Below, piece after piece: positions 1 to 7,734 of a stretch of 16,393 nt of DNA. The position numbers and the translations under genes were made by a program. The notes beneath the pieces are model-generated. The model was not told the origin of the DNA. It was given only the letters and a program-made list of their open reading frames with translations, and made no database searches. This DNA is from an uncultured beta proteobacterium (GTDB lineage Bacteria > Pseudomonadota > Gammaproteobacteria > Burkholderiales > Rhodocyclaceae), in the NCBI GenBank assembly GCA_903917505.1, contig CAIXAY010000076.1:1-16393 (forward strand), written 5' to 3'. Position 1 is the stretch's first letter. Each line of letters opens with the position of its first letter.

Positions 1-237
1 GAGCATCATCCGGACATCGTCGCGCTGTCGGCGCTCTTGACCACGACGATGGGCGAAATGAAGGCCGTCGTCGACGCGCTGGGGAGCGCCGGGCTGCGCG
101 AGCAGGTCAAGGTGATGATCGGCGGCGCGCCGATCTCGGCGGGCTACTGCAGCAGCATCGGCGCCGACGCCTACACCGCCGACGCGGCCTCGGCGAGCGA
201 CAGCGCGATCGCGCTGATCAAGCGCCAAGCGGCGTAA
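1..237 (+). CDS. Corrinoid (B12-binding) protein of a methyltransferase system, 3' part
   Basis: The reading frame is open from base 1, so the gene begins outside the window; 78 residues and a TAA stop are visible. They match the second half of the cobalamin-binding domain of MtaC/MtbC-type methyl-carrier proteins: a SALLTTTM strand-helix element (residues 10-17 of the visible part), then a VMIGGAP strand-loop, then IGADAYTADAASA near the end. In this family such proteins carry a methyl group on cobalt between a substrate methyltransferase and a second methyltransferase. The base-off histidine motif (DxHxxG) would lie upstream and cannot be seen. The stop is only 6 bases before the next start, so the two genes are very probably one operon. 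The family call is firm; the substrate is unknown. Confidence 0.85.
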   Translation, partial: EHHPDIVALSALLTTTMGEMKAVVDALGSAGLREQVKVMIGGAPISAGYCSSIGADAYTADAASASDSAIALIKRQAA

Positions 238-243
238 GCGGCG

Positions 244-1320
244 ATGGACCGTTCGTTCTATCTCGCGCTCGCCGCGACGGGCAAGCGTTTGCCGGTTGCA
301 ACGCACCTCGTTCTGCACGAAAAGGAAGATCCCGAGGCGATTCTGCTCGACGGCCAGCGTCTTGCCGCCGTGATGATCGAAACCGCGCGCCGCTTCGACA
401 GCCCGCTGGCCTTGCCGGTCATGGATCTGACGCTGGAAAAGGAGATCATGCTGCGCAGCGTCGGCGGCGTGGCGGACGCCGATATTCCCGCATTCCATTT
501 TCATGAGGCGCCCAACGCGGCGCAAATCGCCGCGGTCGCCGGCATGGATGTGCTGCGCTCGGCGCGGATCAGGGCCGGTTGCGATTCCCTGGCGGCGATC
601 GCCGCCGCCCACCGGAAAGGTGAAAAGGAAGTGCCGATCGGCATGTGCATCGGTCCTTTTTCACTGATGACCAAGCTGATGGCCGACCCGATCGTGCCGA
701 TCTTCATGGCAGGTTCCGGCGTGACGGCAGCCGAAGACGACGATGTGGCGATGCTCTCGGCGCTGCTCGATCTCTGCGAAAAAACAGTCCAGGCCCACTG
801 CCTGGCGCAGATGCAGGCCGGCGCCGTCGCCATTTTTCTCTGCGAACCGGCAGCGAACTCGGTCTACTTTTCACCGCTCCAGATCAAGGACGGCGCAACG
901 GTATACGACGATTTCGTCATCGCGCCCAACTTGCGCCTCAAGGCACTGCTCGCCGCCAACCAGGTCGACCTGATCTTCCATGACTGCGGCGCACTGACGC
1001 CCGAAATGATCGCGTCCTTTGCCGTGCTGGACCCGGTGATGATCAGTTTCGGCAGCCCGGTCAAGCTGTGGGAAGCCGAGCCGCTGGTGCCGAAGACAAC
1101 CGTGATCTACGGCAATCTGCCGACCAAGAAATTCTATTCGGACAGCGAAGTCCCGCTCGCCGGAATTCCCGCGATGGTCGCCGAGATCGAAGACAGAATG
1201 AAGGCATCGGGACATCCTTACATCATCGGCAGCGAATGCGACGTCCTGTCCATGCCCGGCTACGAGAAAGTCATCATGGACAAGGTCATGGCTTTCGCAA
1301 ATTGCGGCTGCAAACACTGA
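244..1320 (+). CDS. UroD-superfamily corrinoid methyltransferase (MtaA/CmuA type)
   Basis: A 358-residue protein of the usual length for the MtaA/CmuA branch of the uroporphyrinogen decarboxylase superfamily. The zinc-thiolate signature H-x-C...C is visible: HDCG at 246-249 and GSECD with Cys332. In MtaA and MtbA these ligands bind the Zn that activates a thiol acceptor. GMCIGPFS (133-140) is a typical UroD-fold loop. By family it should move a methyl group between a corrinoid protein and a thiol or another C1 acceptor in the cytoplasm; true haem-pathway decarboxylase activity is unlikely given these ligands and the neighbour. It starts 6 bases after the corrinoid protein stop, with only a weak Shine-Dalgarno, suggesting translational coupling. 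The methyl donor cannot be read from the sequence. Confidence 0.85.
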   Translation: MDRSFYLALAATGKRLPVATHLVLHEKEDPEAILLDGQRLAAVMIETARRFDSPLALPVMDLTLEKEIMLRSVGGVADADIPAFHFHEAPNAAQIAAVAGMDVLRSARIRAGCDSLAAIAAAHRKGEKEVPIGMCIGPFSLMTKLMADPIVPIFMAGSGVTAAEDDDVAMLSALLDLCEKTVQAHCLAQMQAGAVAIFLCEPAANSVYFSPLQIKDGATVYDDFVIAPNLRLKALLAANQVDLIFHDCGALTPEMIASFAVLDPVMISFGSPVKLWEAEPLVPKTTVIYGNLPTKKFYSDSEVPLAGIPAMVAEIEDRMKASGHPYIIGSECDVLSMPGYEKVIMDKVMAFANCGCKH

Positions 1321-1372
1321 TCGGACTGCGAGGCGGCGCTTTGGCTTCGCCTGCATCACTTATGGGGGAATC

Positions 1373-2452
1373 ATGAAACAAGAGGCCGTAGAAAAACGAA
1401 TTGTCCGCCATCACGCCTTCTGGGAAAGAAAACCGCAGGACAGGCCGCTGGTTTCCTTCCAACTCAACGACTACTTCGTCGCCAACCGCATGCACGCCTC
1501 GACGGATCTGCGCATCGACAAGAAGAAGATAGAACCCTCGATGCTCGAGGTCGATCGCTTCCTCGACGACTACGAGCGGATGTACCACGAAGCCTGCGCG
1601 ACCGGGCAGGACGGCTTCTGGGTCGCCGAGCCTTTCTGCGGCATTCCATGGATGGAAGCGATCTTCGGCTGCGACATCTACGGCACGCAGAACAGTTTCG
1701 TTTCCAGCCATTGCGTCGATTCGCCCGAGGGCCTCAAGGACATCCGCTTCGACCCGGACAATCCCTGGGTCAGGAAATACCTCGAATTCGTCGCCAAGCT
1801 CAGCACGCTTTCGGCGGGGCGCTTCCCGATCGGCCAGCCGATCATGCGCGGCGCGTCCGACATTGTCGGGGCGATGCTCGGGCAGACCGAAATGGTCTTC
1901 GCCATCCACGAGGAACCGGAGATCGTTCGCGCGGCCTACTTCAAGGTGCTCGACGGATTCAAGCAACTGATCGGCATGCAATTCGAGGCCACCCCGAGCT
2001 TCCTCGGCGGCTATTCGATGGGGCTCTACGACGTGTGGTGTCCGGAGAAGTGCATCTGGTTCCAGGAAGACCTCTCGGCGCTGCTCTCGCCGCAAATCTA
2101 TACCGACTTTCTGCTCGCTCCCGATGCCGCGGTCTGCGACGGTTACAACTACACCGCCGCGCACCTGCATCCGGCGTCCTTCTTCATCGTCGATTCTCTG
2201 CTGCAGATCGACCGGCTCAAGGCCGTCCAGATCAACAAGGACGTCGGCGGGCCCTCGGTCGCGGAAATGATCCCGGTATTTCGCAAGGTGCTGGCGCAAA
2301 AGAACCTGATCGTGTTCGGCGATCTCGACGAAGCCGAGATCGATTGCCTTATCGGCGAACTGCCACGCATGGGCCTGTTCCTCAACATCTTCGCGCCGAG
2401 TGTCGAACGGGCCGCGCAACTGATGGACTACGTGGCAAGCAAGAGCGATTAA
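1373..2452 (+). CDS. UroD-superfamily protein lacking the Zn-thiolate ligands
   Basis: A 359-residue protein. The ATG at 1373 follows a GGGGGA ribosome binding site (1364-1369). The C-terminal third has the UroD-superfamily layout of a H-L-H-x-A element (HLHPASF near residue 263), a downstream (L)KAVQIN strand and a GDLDEAE loop, where relatives often read HLDGP...LDAIQW. The H-x-C...C ligands of the preceding protein are absent, so it is not a second copy with the same chemistry. It lies 52 bases after the upstream gene on the same strand, probably in the same operon. Inference: it may be a substrate-side methyltransferase or another enzyme of the methyl-transfer module. A role in haem synthesis seems unlikely. 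The superfamily is fairly secure; the function is not. Confidence 0.75.
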   Translation: MKQEAVEKRIVRHHAFWERKPQDRPLVSFQLNDYFVANRMHASTDLRIDKKKIEPSMLEVDRFLDDYERMYHEACATGQDGFWVAEPFCGIPWMEAIFGCDIYGTQNSFVSSHCVDSPEGLKDIRFDPDNPWVRKYLEFVAKLSTLSAGRFPIGQPIMRGASDIVGAMLGQTEMVFAIHEEPEIVRAAYFKVLDGFKQLIGMQFEATPSFLGGYSMGLYDVWCPEKCIWFQEDLSALLSPQIYTDFLLAPDAAVCDGYNYTAAHLHPASFFIVDSLLQIDRLKAVQINKDVGGPSVAEMIPVFRKVLAQKNLIVFGDLDEAEIDCLIGELPRMGLFLNIFAPSVERAAQLMDYVASKSD

Positions 2453-2465
2453 AGACGGGGCCGCG

Positions 2466-2645
2466 TCAGGGTGTCTGCGGCGTCCCATGGCGCAGGCGGG
2501 TTTGCGTCCACGTCGTCAGCTTGTTCTCGCACGGATATTTCAAGACGTCGGCTACATTGAGGTCGACGCCCAGCCCAAGTTTGTCGTTGGCATAGACATG
2601 GCCCGCGCGAGCATCTTGGTATTTCCGCGCGAGAGAATTCGACGC
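2466..2645 (-). pseudogene. 3' fragment of an enolase-superfamily (mandelate racemase-like) enzyme
   Basis: The minus frame from about 2645 down to the TGA at 2466 reads like the C-terminal tail of a mandelate racemase/muconate lactonizing enzyme relative: LARKYQDARAGHVYAND, then LGLGVDLNVADVLKYP, ending in WTQTRLRHGTPQTP. The usual family tail has (D)RPGLGIEIN followed by a YP(Y/F) element. Upstream of about 2645 the frame loses any resemblance, and no barrel domain with metal ligands is found nearby, so only about 60 residues survive. It lies directly downstream of a small intact gene on the same strand, so it looks like the scar of a deletion or replacement. The assignment is by eye from a short segment. 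Confidence 0.45.
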
Positions 2646-2671
2646 GTCAGTTATCGTTGCATCGCCGCGCT

Positions 2672-2983
2672 TCAGGCTGCGGCAGCATCCATTTGTCGAA
2701 TATAGCGTTTGGAAATCTCGACTTTCGCCGTCGGCAGGTCGGGGCCGAGGCCGATGCAGGTTTCCGTCGGCATCTCGCAATACAGCCAGCACGGGTGGCC
2801 GTTGAGAAAATCGATATCGAGACGGCCCAGCCGGCCGCTCCGGTCGAAGACCTTGGCGTCGCCGCTGAAGGTCAAGAGCGTCCTGTCGTTCTCATCGCGC
2901 AGCTCGACCGAGTCGTGATCGGCGCTCATGACATGCCTGAAGCATTTATCGCCGACTGCGAAAATCTTGATGGTGGCTGGCAT
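2672..2983 (-). CDS. Small protein of unknown function (103 residues)
   Basis: The ATG at 2983 is chosen because AAAAAGGAGC lies 6-15 bases upstream, a strong Shine-Dalgarno; an upstream in-frame start at 3016 has none. The product is 103 residues with no signal peptide or membrane segment. It has alternating hydrophobic/charged stretches suggesting a small beta-rich domain: an initial TIKIFAV strand, then SVELRDENDRTLLTF, LDIDFLNGHPCWLYCE and a LPTAKVEI strand. Four cysteines (14, 65, 69, 76) are present, with no regular metal motif. The tail ends in AAAA. I do not recognise the family. It is flanked on both sides by eroded gene remnants, which makes it an accessory-looking survivor. It reads as a real gene because of its ribosome site and its protein-like composition. 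Confidence 0.7.
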   Translation of the reverse strand: MPATIKIFAVGDKCFRHVMSADHDSVELRDENDRTLLTFSGDAKVFDRSGRLGRLDIDFLNGHPCWLYCEMPTETCIGLGPDLPTAKVEISKRYIRQMDAAAA

Positions 2984-3107
2984 TGTCTGCTCCTTTTTCA
3001 AACCACGAGAAGCCATGCTGTCTATAACGGCCGATCAGTACCGAGGCTTGACATGTTTGTTGTAAGCGCTCGTCTCCATTTGTAACCGCTGCCGATTCCT
3101 CGCTTGG
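2984..3107. other. Intergenic leader of the small gene
   Basis: It carries the AAAAAGGAGC ribosome site of the 103-residue gene and a weak minus-strand TATAGA (near 3021-3026) that could be its -10. No other gene was seen. With the remnant at 3108-3440 and the featureless DNA at 3441-3612, it makes up a 630-base stretch with no intact gene. Confidence 0.35.
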
Positions 3108-3440
3108 CTAGGGCCGGGAAAATCGTTCGCGGGCAATGCTTTTACGCATATACCGTGCCAGTACCAACGGAGCGGGCAAGCGATTGATGTTGTGAAAATA
3201 AATGCCGTTCCGTGGCGGTCCCGCGTAATTCTTGCCGGGGCGGCGCAGCCAATACAGCGGAATTGGCCGGTATTCCGGGGCGTCAATGACCCACAGCAGT
3301 TGTCGCGATACCCCGTGCGCAAGGATGAGGGCAGGCCAGTGGAATAGCCGGACCCGGTCCTCTCATCTTGGCGGCTGGCGGCCAACAGACTTTCCAATTG
3401 CGTGTAAGCGGGGCGCACGCCGGCATCCGCGGGGTGTCGC
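3108..3440 (-). pseudogene. Frameshifted remnant of an unrecognised gene
   Basis: From 3362 down to the TAG at 3108 one minus frame reads as protein-like sequence rich in W, Y, P and aliphatic residues, e.g. LFHWPALILAHGVSRQLLWV, then PIPLYWLRRPGKNY, then FHNINRLPAPLVLARYMRK. A TGA at 3363-3365 closes that frame upstream. Another frame continues the protein-like text upstream through AYTQLESLLAASRQDE (about 3370-3420). Joining the two across a one-base shift near 3363 gives a continuous sequence, suggesting a frameshift mutation (or a sequencing indel). No convincing start was found; upstream frames turn arginine-rich and non-protein-like. I do not recognise the family. Confidence 0.35.
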
Positions 3441-3612
3441 CGGCACGGTCGGCAGGCGCACGGTTCGCTCCGGCGGCGACGAACTGGCGCACGAGGCTTT
3501 GGCGAACGCACTGGAATATCCACGCCGGCCTGAGCGGGAACTTGCGATGGGTATCAACTGTCACTATGCCAAATGGAATATTTCACGGGTTCGATTGCAG
3601 TACCCGGCATAG

Positions 3613-6600
3613 GTGCGCGTTTCTGGGGCCTTGGTTCCGAACCAGGGTGAGTTGGGGGATTTTGCATTGAATGCAAGGAAGGGTGTCGCCGCGCCTTGCC
3701 CGCTTGCGCGCGGGCTGAGTTCGAAACACGTCCTCCTGGTGACCGTCGTCTCCCTGATGACCATCGTCTGGGGGCTCTGCCTGACCGGGGCGTGGTTCAT
3801 GCGCGGCGCGCTCGAAGCGAGCATCGGCGAGACGCAGCTGGCCACCGTGCAACAGCTGGCCAACGAGATCGACCGCAAGTTGCGCGAGCGGCTCGACAGC
3901 CTCGCCGGCGAGGCCGCTCATTTCGATGTCAATCGCATCAACGATGCTGCCTACGCGCGTGATTTTCTTGCGGCACGCTACAGCCTGCAGCAGAATTTTC
4001 CCGCCGGTACCGCGCTCATCGGCCTCGGAGGCTATGCGATTGCCGGCTACCCGGCGGTGCCGGAACGCCGAAATGTTTGTGTCGGCGATCGCGACTACCT
4101 TCGCGAAGTCATCGCGACGCAGCAGCCCTTGATCAGCAAGCCGGCGATGGGCCGCATCACCAAGCGGCCGATGCTCTTCATGAGCGTGCCGGTGCTCGAC
4201 CACGGCGGCGAAGTCAAGGCGGTGCTGGTCGGTTACACCGATGTCACCGACCCGGGTTTTCTCGGGCAGCTCGGCGTGACCGGACACGTCGGGGCGGCGC
4301 AGGCCTACCTGATGTCGCTCAAGGACAAGCTGTTCATCGTCTCTCCCGACAGCAGCCGCGTGCTGGCGCCTTTGCCTGCGCCCGGGACCAGCGTGATCAG
4401 CGACAGGCTGCAAGCGGGCTTTGAAGGCACGATGGTGGGCGTCAGCAGAGACGGCACGGAAAAGCTCCTGTCCGCGCAAAAGATACCGACGGCCGGCTGG
4501 CTGCTCGAACTCGCCAAGCCGACCGCGGTTATCTTCAAACCCGTGCAACGCATCCAGACCATTATTCTGCTGAGCGGCCTCGCGGTGACCCTGCTCGCGC
4601 TGCTGGTCATGCGCTATACGTGGTCGCATTTCTTTGGCCAGCTCAGGGCGGCAACGTTCAAGCTCGACGACATGACGCGAGGGAATGAAGTTCAGCGTCG
4701 GCTACCAGAAGCAGGCGGCTCCGAAATCCGCAGCCTGAGCGCCAGCTTCAATCGGCTGCTGGCGTGCATTGAAACCCAGGAGGAACTGTTCGCCAGCGTT
4801 GTCGACAGCACGAATCACCTGATCTGGTCGGTCGGCGCGGCCTCCTACGAGCTGCTCACTTTCAACGCCGGTCTGCGCGATTATATGGCCCGCGAACTCG
4901 GTGTCGGTCTCAGGAAAGGCATGTCTCCGGAAGATATCCTGCCGGCGCAAGCGGCTGGCTACTGGCGCGATCATTACCATCGGGCGCTGCGCGACGGGCC
5001 CTACACTTTTGAGCATCGCGGACAGTTCAGCGATTCCATATTACGAGTGCATTTTCACCTGCTTTACCTCGATGGCCGGGTTTTCGGAATTTCGGTCTTT
5101 GCCGAAGACATCACCGAGCTCAGCCGCAAGAACGAGGACCTGGCGCGCCACCGCGATCAGCTCGAAACGACGGTCAAATCGCGCACGGCGGAACTGGAGC
5201 GCGCGCTGGCCGAGAGCGCCACGCTGCTGGATTCGCTGCGCAAGAGCGAAGCGCTCTACCGCGCGATCGGCGAGACCATCGATTACGGGGTGTGGATTTG
5301 CCAGCCCGACGGACGCAACACCTACGCCAGTCAAAATTTCCTCAAGATGCTCGGCATCACGCAGGAGCAATGTTCCGGTTTCGGCTGGAGCGACCGGCTG
5401 CATCCGGACGATGCGGCGGCAACCCTCGTGGCCTTGCGCGAATGCATGCACAGCGGCAGCCGCTGGACCCGCGAGCACCGCCTGCGCGGCGCGGACGGGC
5501 TCTGGCATCATGTGCTGGCGCGTGGCGTGCCGGTCAGGGACGAACAGGGCAAGACCACTTGCTGGGCCGGCATCCACCTCGATATTTCGGAGATCAAGAA
5601 GACCGAAGAGGAGTTGCGCGTCGCCAAGGAGATCGCCGAGCGCGCCAACGAAGCCAAATCGCGCTTTCTCGCCGCCGCCAGCCATGACTTGCGCCAACCG
5701 CTGTCGGCGCTCGGCATCTACACCCATATCCTCTCCGAAAAGCTGCCCGCATCCGAACAAAACGTCGTGGCGCGAATGAAGGAATGCGTCGGCGGCTTGA
5801 GCCGCCTGCTCAACGATCTGCTTGACTTAAGCAAGCTCTCGGCCGGCGTCGTCACGGCCAGGCCGGACGATTTTCCGATCGCCGGCCTGCTTGACTACCA
5901 GCGCGCCATGCACAACCCGGTTGCCGAGGCGAAAGGCCTGCGCCTGCGCTGCGTGCGATCGCGCCTGATCGGGCGTACCGATCCGGTGCTCTTGCAGCGC
6001 ATCGTCAGCAACTTCATCGACAACGCCCTGCGTTACACCAGTCGCGGCGGCGCTGTGGTCGGTTGCCGCCGCCGGCAGGGCAGGGTGTTCATCGAGGTCT
6101 GGGACAGCGGCATCGGCATTGCCGCCGACAAGCAGATGGAAATCTTCGAGGAATTCAGGCAGCTCGGCGATGCGGCGCACAACAGCGGCAGCGGACTGGG
6201 CCTGGCCATCGCCGCCAAGGCGGCGGCCTTGCTCGGCCTGGAAATTCAAGTCCGCTCGCAGCCCGGGCGCGGGTCGGTCTTCGCGGTCGAGTTGCCGACC
6301 GGCCAGTCCCTGACGCCGCAGGCATCGCCAGAGCGCATCGTCGTCCGGCGGTCTCTGCGCATCGCGCTGGTCGAGGATAACCGGCTGGTGCGCGAAGCGA
6401 TCGAGACGGCGATGCAGGAATCGGGGCATCGGCTGGTCAGCGCGGCCGGCGGCGACGAACTGCTCGCCGCGCTGGGGCCGGTGGCGCCCGATGTGCTGGT
6501 GTCGGATTACCGCTTGCCCGAGGGCCGCACCGGCTTCGAGGTGATCGCCGCGCTGCGCGCCGAATTCGGCCGGGATATTCCGGCCATCATCATCACCGGC

Positions 6601-6732
6601 GACACCGATCCAGCGCTGCTGCGCAAGATGGCCGAGCATGGCATCATCGTGCTGCACAAGCCGCTGGACCTCGACGAATTGCAGGCCTGCCTCGAGCATG
6701 TGGTCGGCCCGCTCGCGGCGGCAGATCGTTAG
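3613..6732 (+). CDS. Membrane hybrid sensor histidine kinase with receiver domain
   Basis: A 1039-residue multidomain sensor. Order: transmembrane helix about 40-62; periplasmic Cache-like region about 65-312; second helix 316-336; HAMP about 337-390; PAS about 390-505; coiled coil 503-547; second PAS (PAS_3-like) 548-663; dimerisation/phosphoacceptor domain with SHDLRQPL and His691; ATPase domain with N804, DSGIG at 831 and GSGLGL at 859-864; receiver domain 915-1036 with acidic residues 921-922, phospho-acceptor Asp965, T995 and K1016. All catalytic residues are present, so it should be active and can pass phosphate His to Asp internally. There is no HPt domain and no output regulator adjacent, so its partner is elsewhere. 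The start is uncertain: GTG at 3613 has no ribosome site, while TTG at 3667 lies 8 bases after GGGGG and would remove 18 residues without touching any domain. Confidence 0.92.
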   Translation: MRVSGALVPNQGELGDFALNARKGVAAPCPLARGLSSKHVLLVTVVSLMTIVWGLCLTGAWFMRGALEASIGETQLATVQQLANEIDRKLRERLDSLAGEAAHFDVNRINDAAYARDFLAARYSLQQNFPAGTALIGLGGYAIAGYPAVPERRNVCVGDRDYLREVIATQQPLISKPAMGRITKRPMLFMSVPVLDHGGEVKAVLVGYTDVTDPGFLGQLGVTGHVGAAQAYLMSLKDKLFIVSPDSSRVLAPLPAPGTSVISDRLQAGFEGTMVGVSRDGTEKLLSAQKIPTAGWLLELAKPTAVIFKPVQRIQTIILLSGLAVTLLALLVMRYTWSHFFGQLRAATFKLDDMTRGNEVQRRLPEAGGSEIRSLSASFNRLLACIETQEELFASVVDSTNHLIWSVGAASYELLTFNAGLRDYMARELGVGLRKGMSPEDILPAQAAGYWRDHYHRALRDGPYTFEHRGQFSDSILRVHFHLLYLDGRVFGISVFAEDITELSRKNEDLARHRDQLETTVKSRTAELERALAESATLLDSLRKSEALYRAIGETIDYGVWICQPDGRNTYASQNFLKMLGITQEQCSGFGWSDRLHPDDAAATLVALRECMHSGSRWTREHRLRGADGLWHHVLARGVPVRDEQGKTTCWAGIHLDISEIKKTEEELRVAKEIAERANEAKSRFLAAASHDLRQPLSALGIYTHILSEKLPASEQNVVARMKECVGGLSRLLNDLLDLSKLSAGVVTARPDDFPIAGLLDYQRAMHNPVAEAKGLRLRCVRSRLIGRTDPVLLQRIVSNFIDNALRYTSRGGAVVGCRRRQGRVFIEVWDSGIGIAADKQMEIFEEFRQLGDAAHNSGSGLGLAIAAKAAALLGLEIQVRSQPGRGSVFAVELPTGQSLTPQASPERIVVRRSLRIALVEDNRLVREAIETAMQESGHRLVSAAGGDELLAALGPVAPDVLVSDYRLPEGRTGFEVIAALRAEFGRDIPAIIITGDTDPALLRKMAEHGIIVLHKPLDLDELQACLEHVVGPLAAADR

Positions 6733-6863
6733 TCCCGCTGCGCTGCGCCGCCGGCAGTCGCCAGGGCGCACACGCGCCGCTTCCCGACGCGACCGAGGGC
6801 GTGCCAAGCGGAGAGGAAGCTGTCAGAGCCAGGAATGCAAACGCACCATGATCGATAGCCCCG

Positions 6864-7604
6864 ATGAATAATCGTCTTGGCAAATGGCTGATGCTGTTCG
6901 GCCTGATCCTGCTGGCGGCGGCGCTCTGGAAAAAGAGCGACTTGCCGGCGCCGCCGGCGCTGCACGCCGAACTGCTCGGGGAGCCGGTACAGGTGGCGGT
7001 TTCCCATCCGCCGATGCGGGTCACCGTCGGTGCGATCGATTACCAGGTCCAGCCGCTGTACACCTACGATCTTTACGGCATGGTCGTCAGCAAGCACAAC
7101 GCCGATACCTGGTGGGACTATCTGCACAAGGAATGGAATGATCAGCTGAACATCACCGATCTCTGCGTTGTGTGGGGGAACAATGTCCGCAGCGGCGCTT
7201 ACCAGGAGATCAGTTTTTCCAGCGGCCAGTTCACCTGCAACTATCAAACCTCTTCGAGCGAGGCCTGGGCAGCGTTCGATATCACGGCGATTTCGAATAA
7301 CCACTTGCTCAGCGCCGATCCCGTGCTGGCCCGCAGGATGCGCGAGGTGCGCATCGGCGACCAGATTCATTTCACCGGCTATCTGGCGGAATACTCGCAT
7401 AACCATGGAACCCCGTTCAAGCGCGGCACCAGCATCGTGCGCACCGATACCGGCAACGGCGCGTGCGAGACGGTCTATATCGACACCTTCGAGGTGTTGC
7501 AGCGCGGCGGCGGCAATTGGCGCATCCTGCAGTGGGCCGGCATCGGCTTGATGATGCTCGGCCTGATCGCGTGGTTCAGCCTGCCGGTGCGCCTGGATCG
7601 ATGA
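6864..7604 (+). CDS. Two-transmembrane protein of unknown function (conserved family)
   Basis: A 246-residue protein with one hydrophobic helix at each end: residues 7-22 (WLMLFGLILLAAALW) and about 222-241 (AGIGLMMLGLIAWF). The roughly 200 residues between would lie in the periplasm or cytoplasm as a soluble domain. Motifs that look conserved rather than random are YDLYGMVVSKHNADTWWDY, DLCVVWGNNVRSG, FSSGQFTC, AISNNHLL, GYLAEYSH and RTDTGNGACETV. Three cysteines lie in the middle domain. I recall this as a widespread uncharacterised proteobacterial family but cannot name a function. The ATG at 6864 has no clear Shine-Dalgarno. It is 131 bases downstream of the kinase on the same strand, so co-transcription is possible but not shown. 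Confidence 0.8.
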   Translation: MNNRLGKWLMLFGLILLAAALWKKSDLPAPPALHAELLGEPVQVAVSHPPMRVTVGAIDYQVQPLYTYDLYGMVVSKHNADTWWDYLHKEWNDQLNITDLCVVWGNNVRSGAYQEISFSSGQFTCNYQTSSSEAWAAFDITAISNNHLLSADPVLARRMREVRIGDQIHFTGYLAEYSHNHGTPFKRGTSIVRTDTGNGACETVYIDTFEVLQRGGGNWRILQWAGIGLMMLGLIAWFSLPVRLDR

Positions 7605-7659
7605 ACGGGCAGCAAACGCGCCTTGCGGCGCAGAGTCAGGTCTTGAGGCAGGCACCGGG

Positions 7660-7718
7660 TCCCGGCTTGCGCCGGGACGACGGGTGCGAGGACACGTCAT
7701 TCCGGCGCAAGCCGGAAT
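7660..7718. repeat. Pair of inverted hairpins; likely intergenic repeat and bidirectional terminator
   Basis: Two perfect stem-loops lie in opposite orientation: TCCCGGC-TTGC-GCCGGGA (7660-7677) and ATTCCGGC-GCAA-GCCGGAAT (7699-7718). The loops TTGC and GCAA are reverse complements, so each hairpin resembles the reverse complement of the other, and the whole forms a larger imperfect palindrome. The GTCATTCCGGCGCAAGCCGG form is typical of dispersed extragenic repeats in beta-proteobacteria. It sits between two convergent genes (ends at 7604 and 7735), where it could end transcription from both sides, though neither stem is followed by a T-run. Confidence 0.7.
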
Positions 7719-7734
7719 CGATCGCGGGTGACAC

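Noticed and set aside
1286..2488. A 400-codon open frame on the minus strand
   Set aside because: It lies opposite the second UroD gene, its product is rich in H, R, E and D in a pattern typical of antisense GC-rich frames, and it has no family motif or ribosome site.
3048..3053. TTGACA on the plus strand as a -35 box
   Set aside because: No -10-like hexamer follows at 16-18 bases (CGTCTC is found there) and no plus-strand gene begins nearby.
3583..4629. A 348-codon open frame on the minus strand
   Set aside because: It overlaps the N-terminal part of the hybrid kinase in antisense, and its composition is shadow-like.
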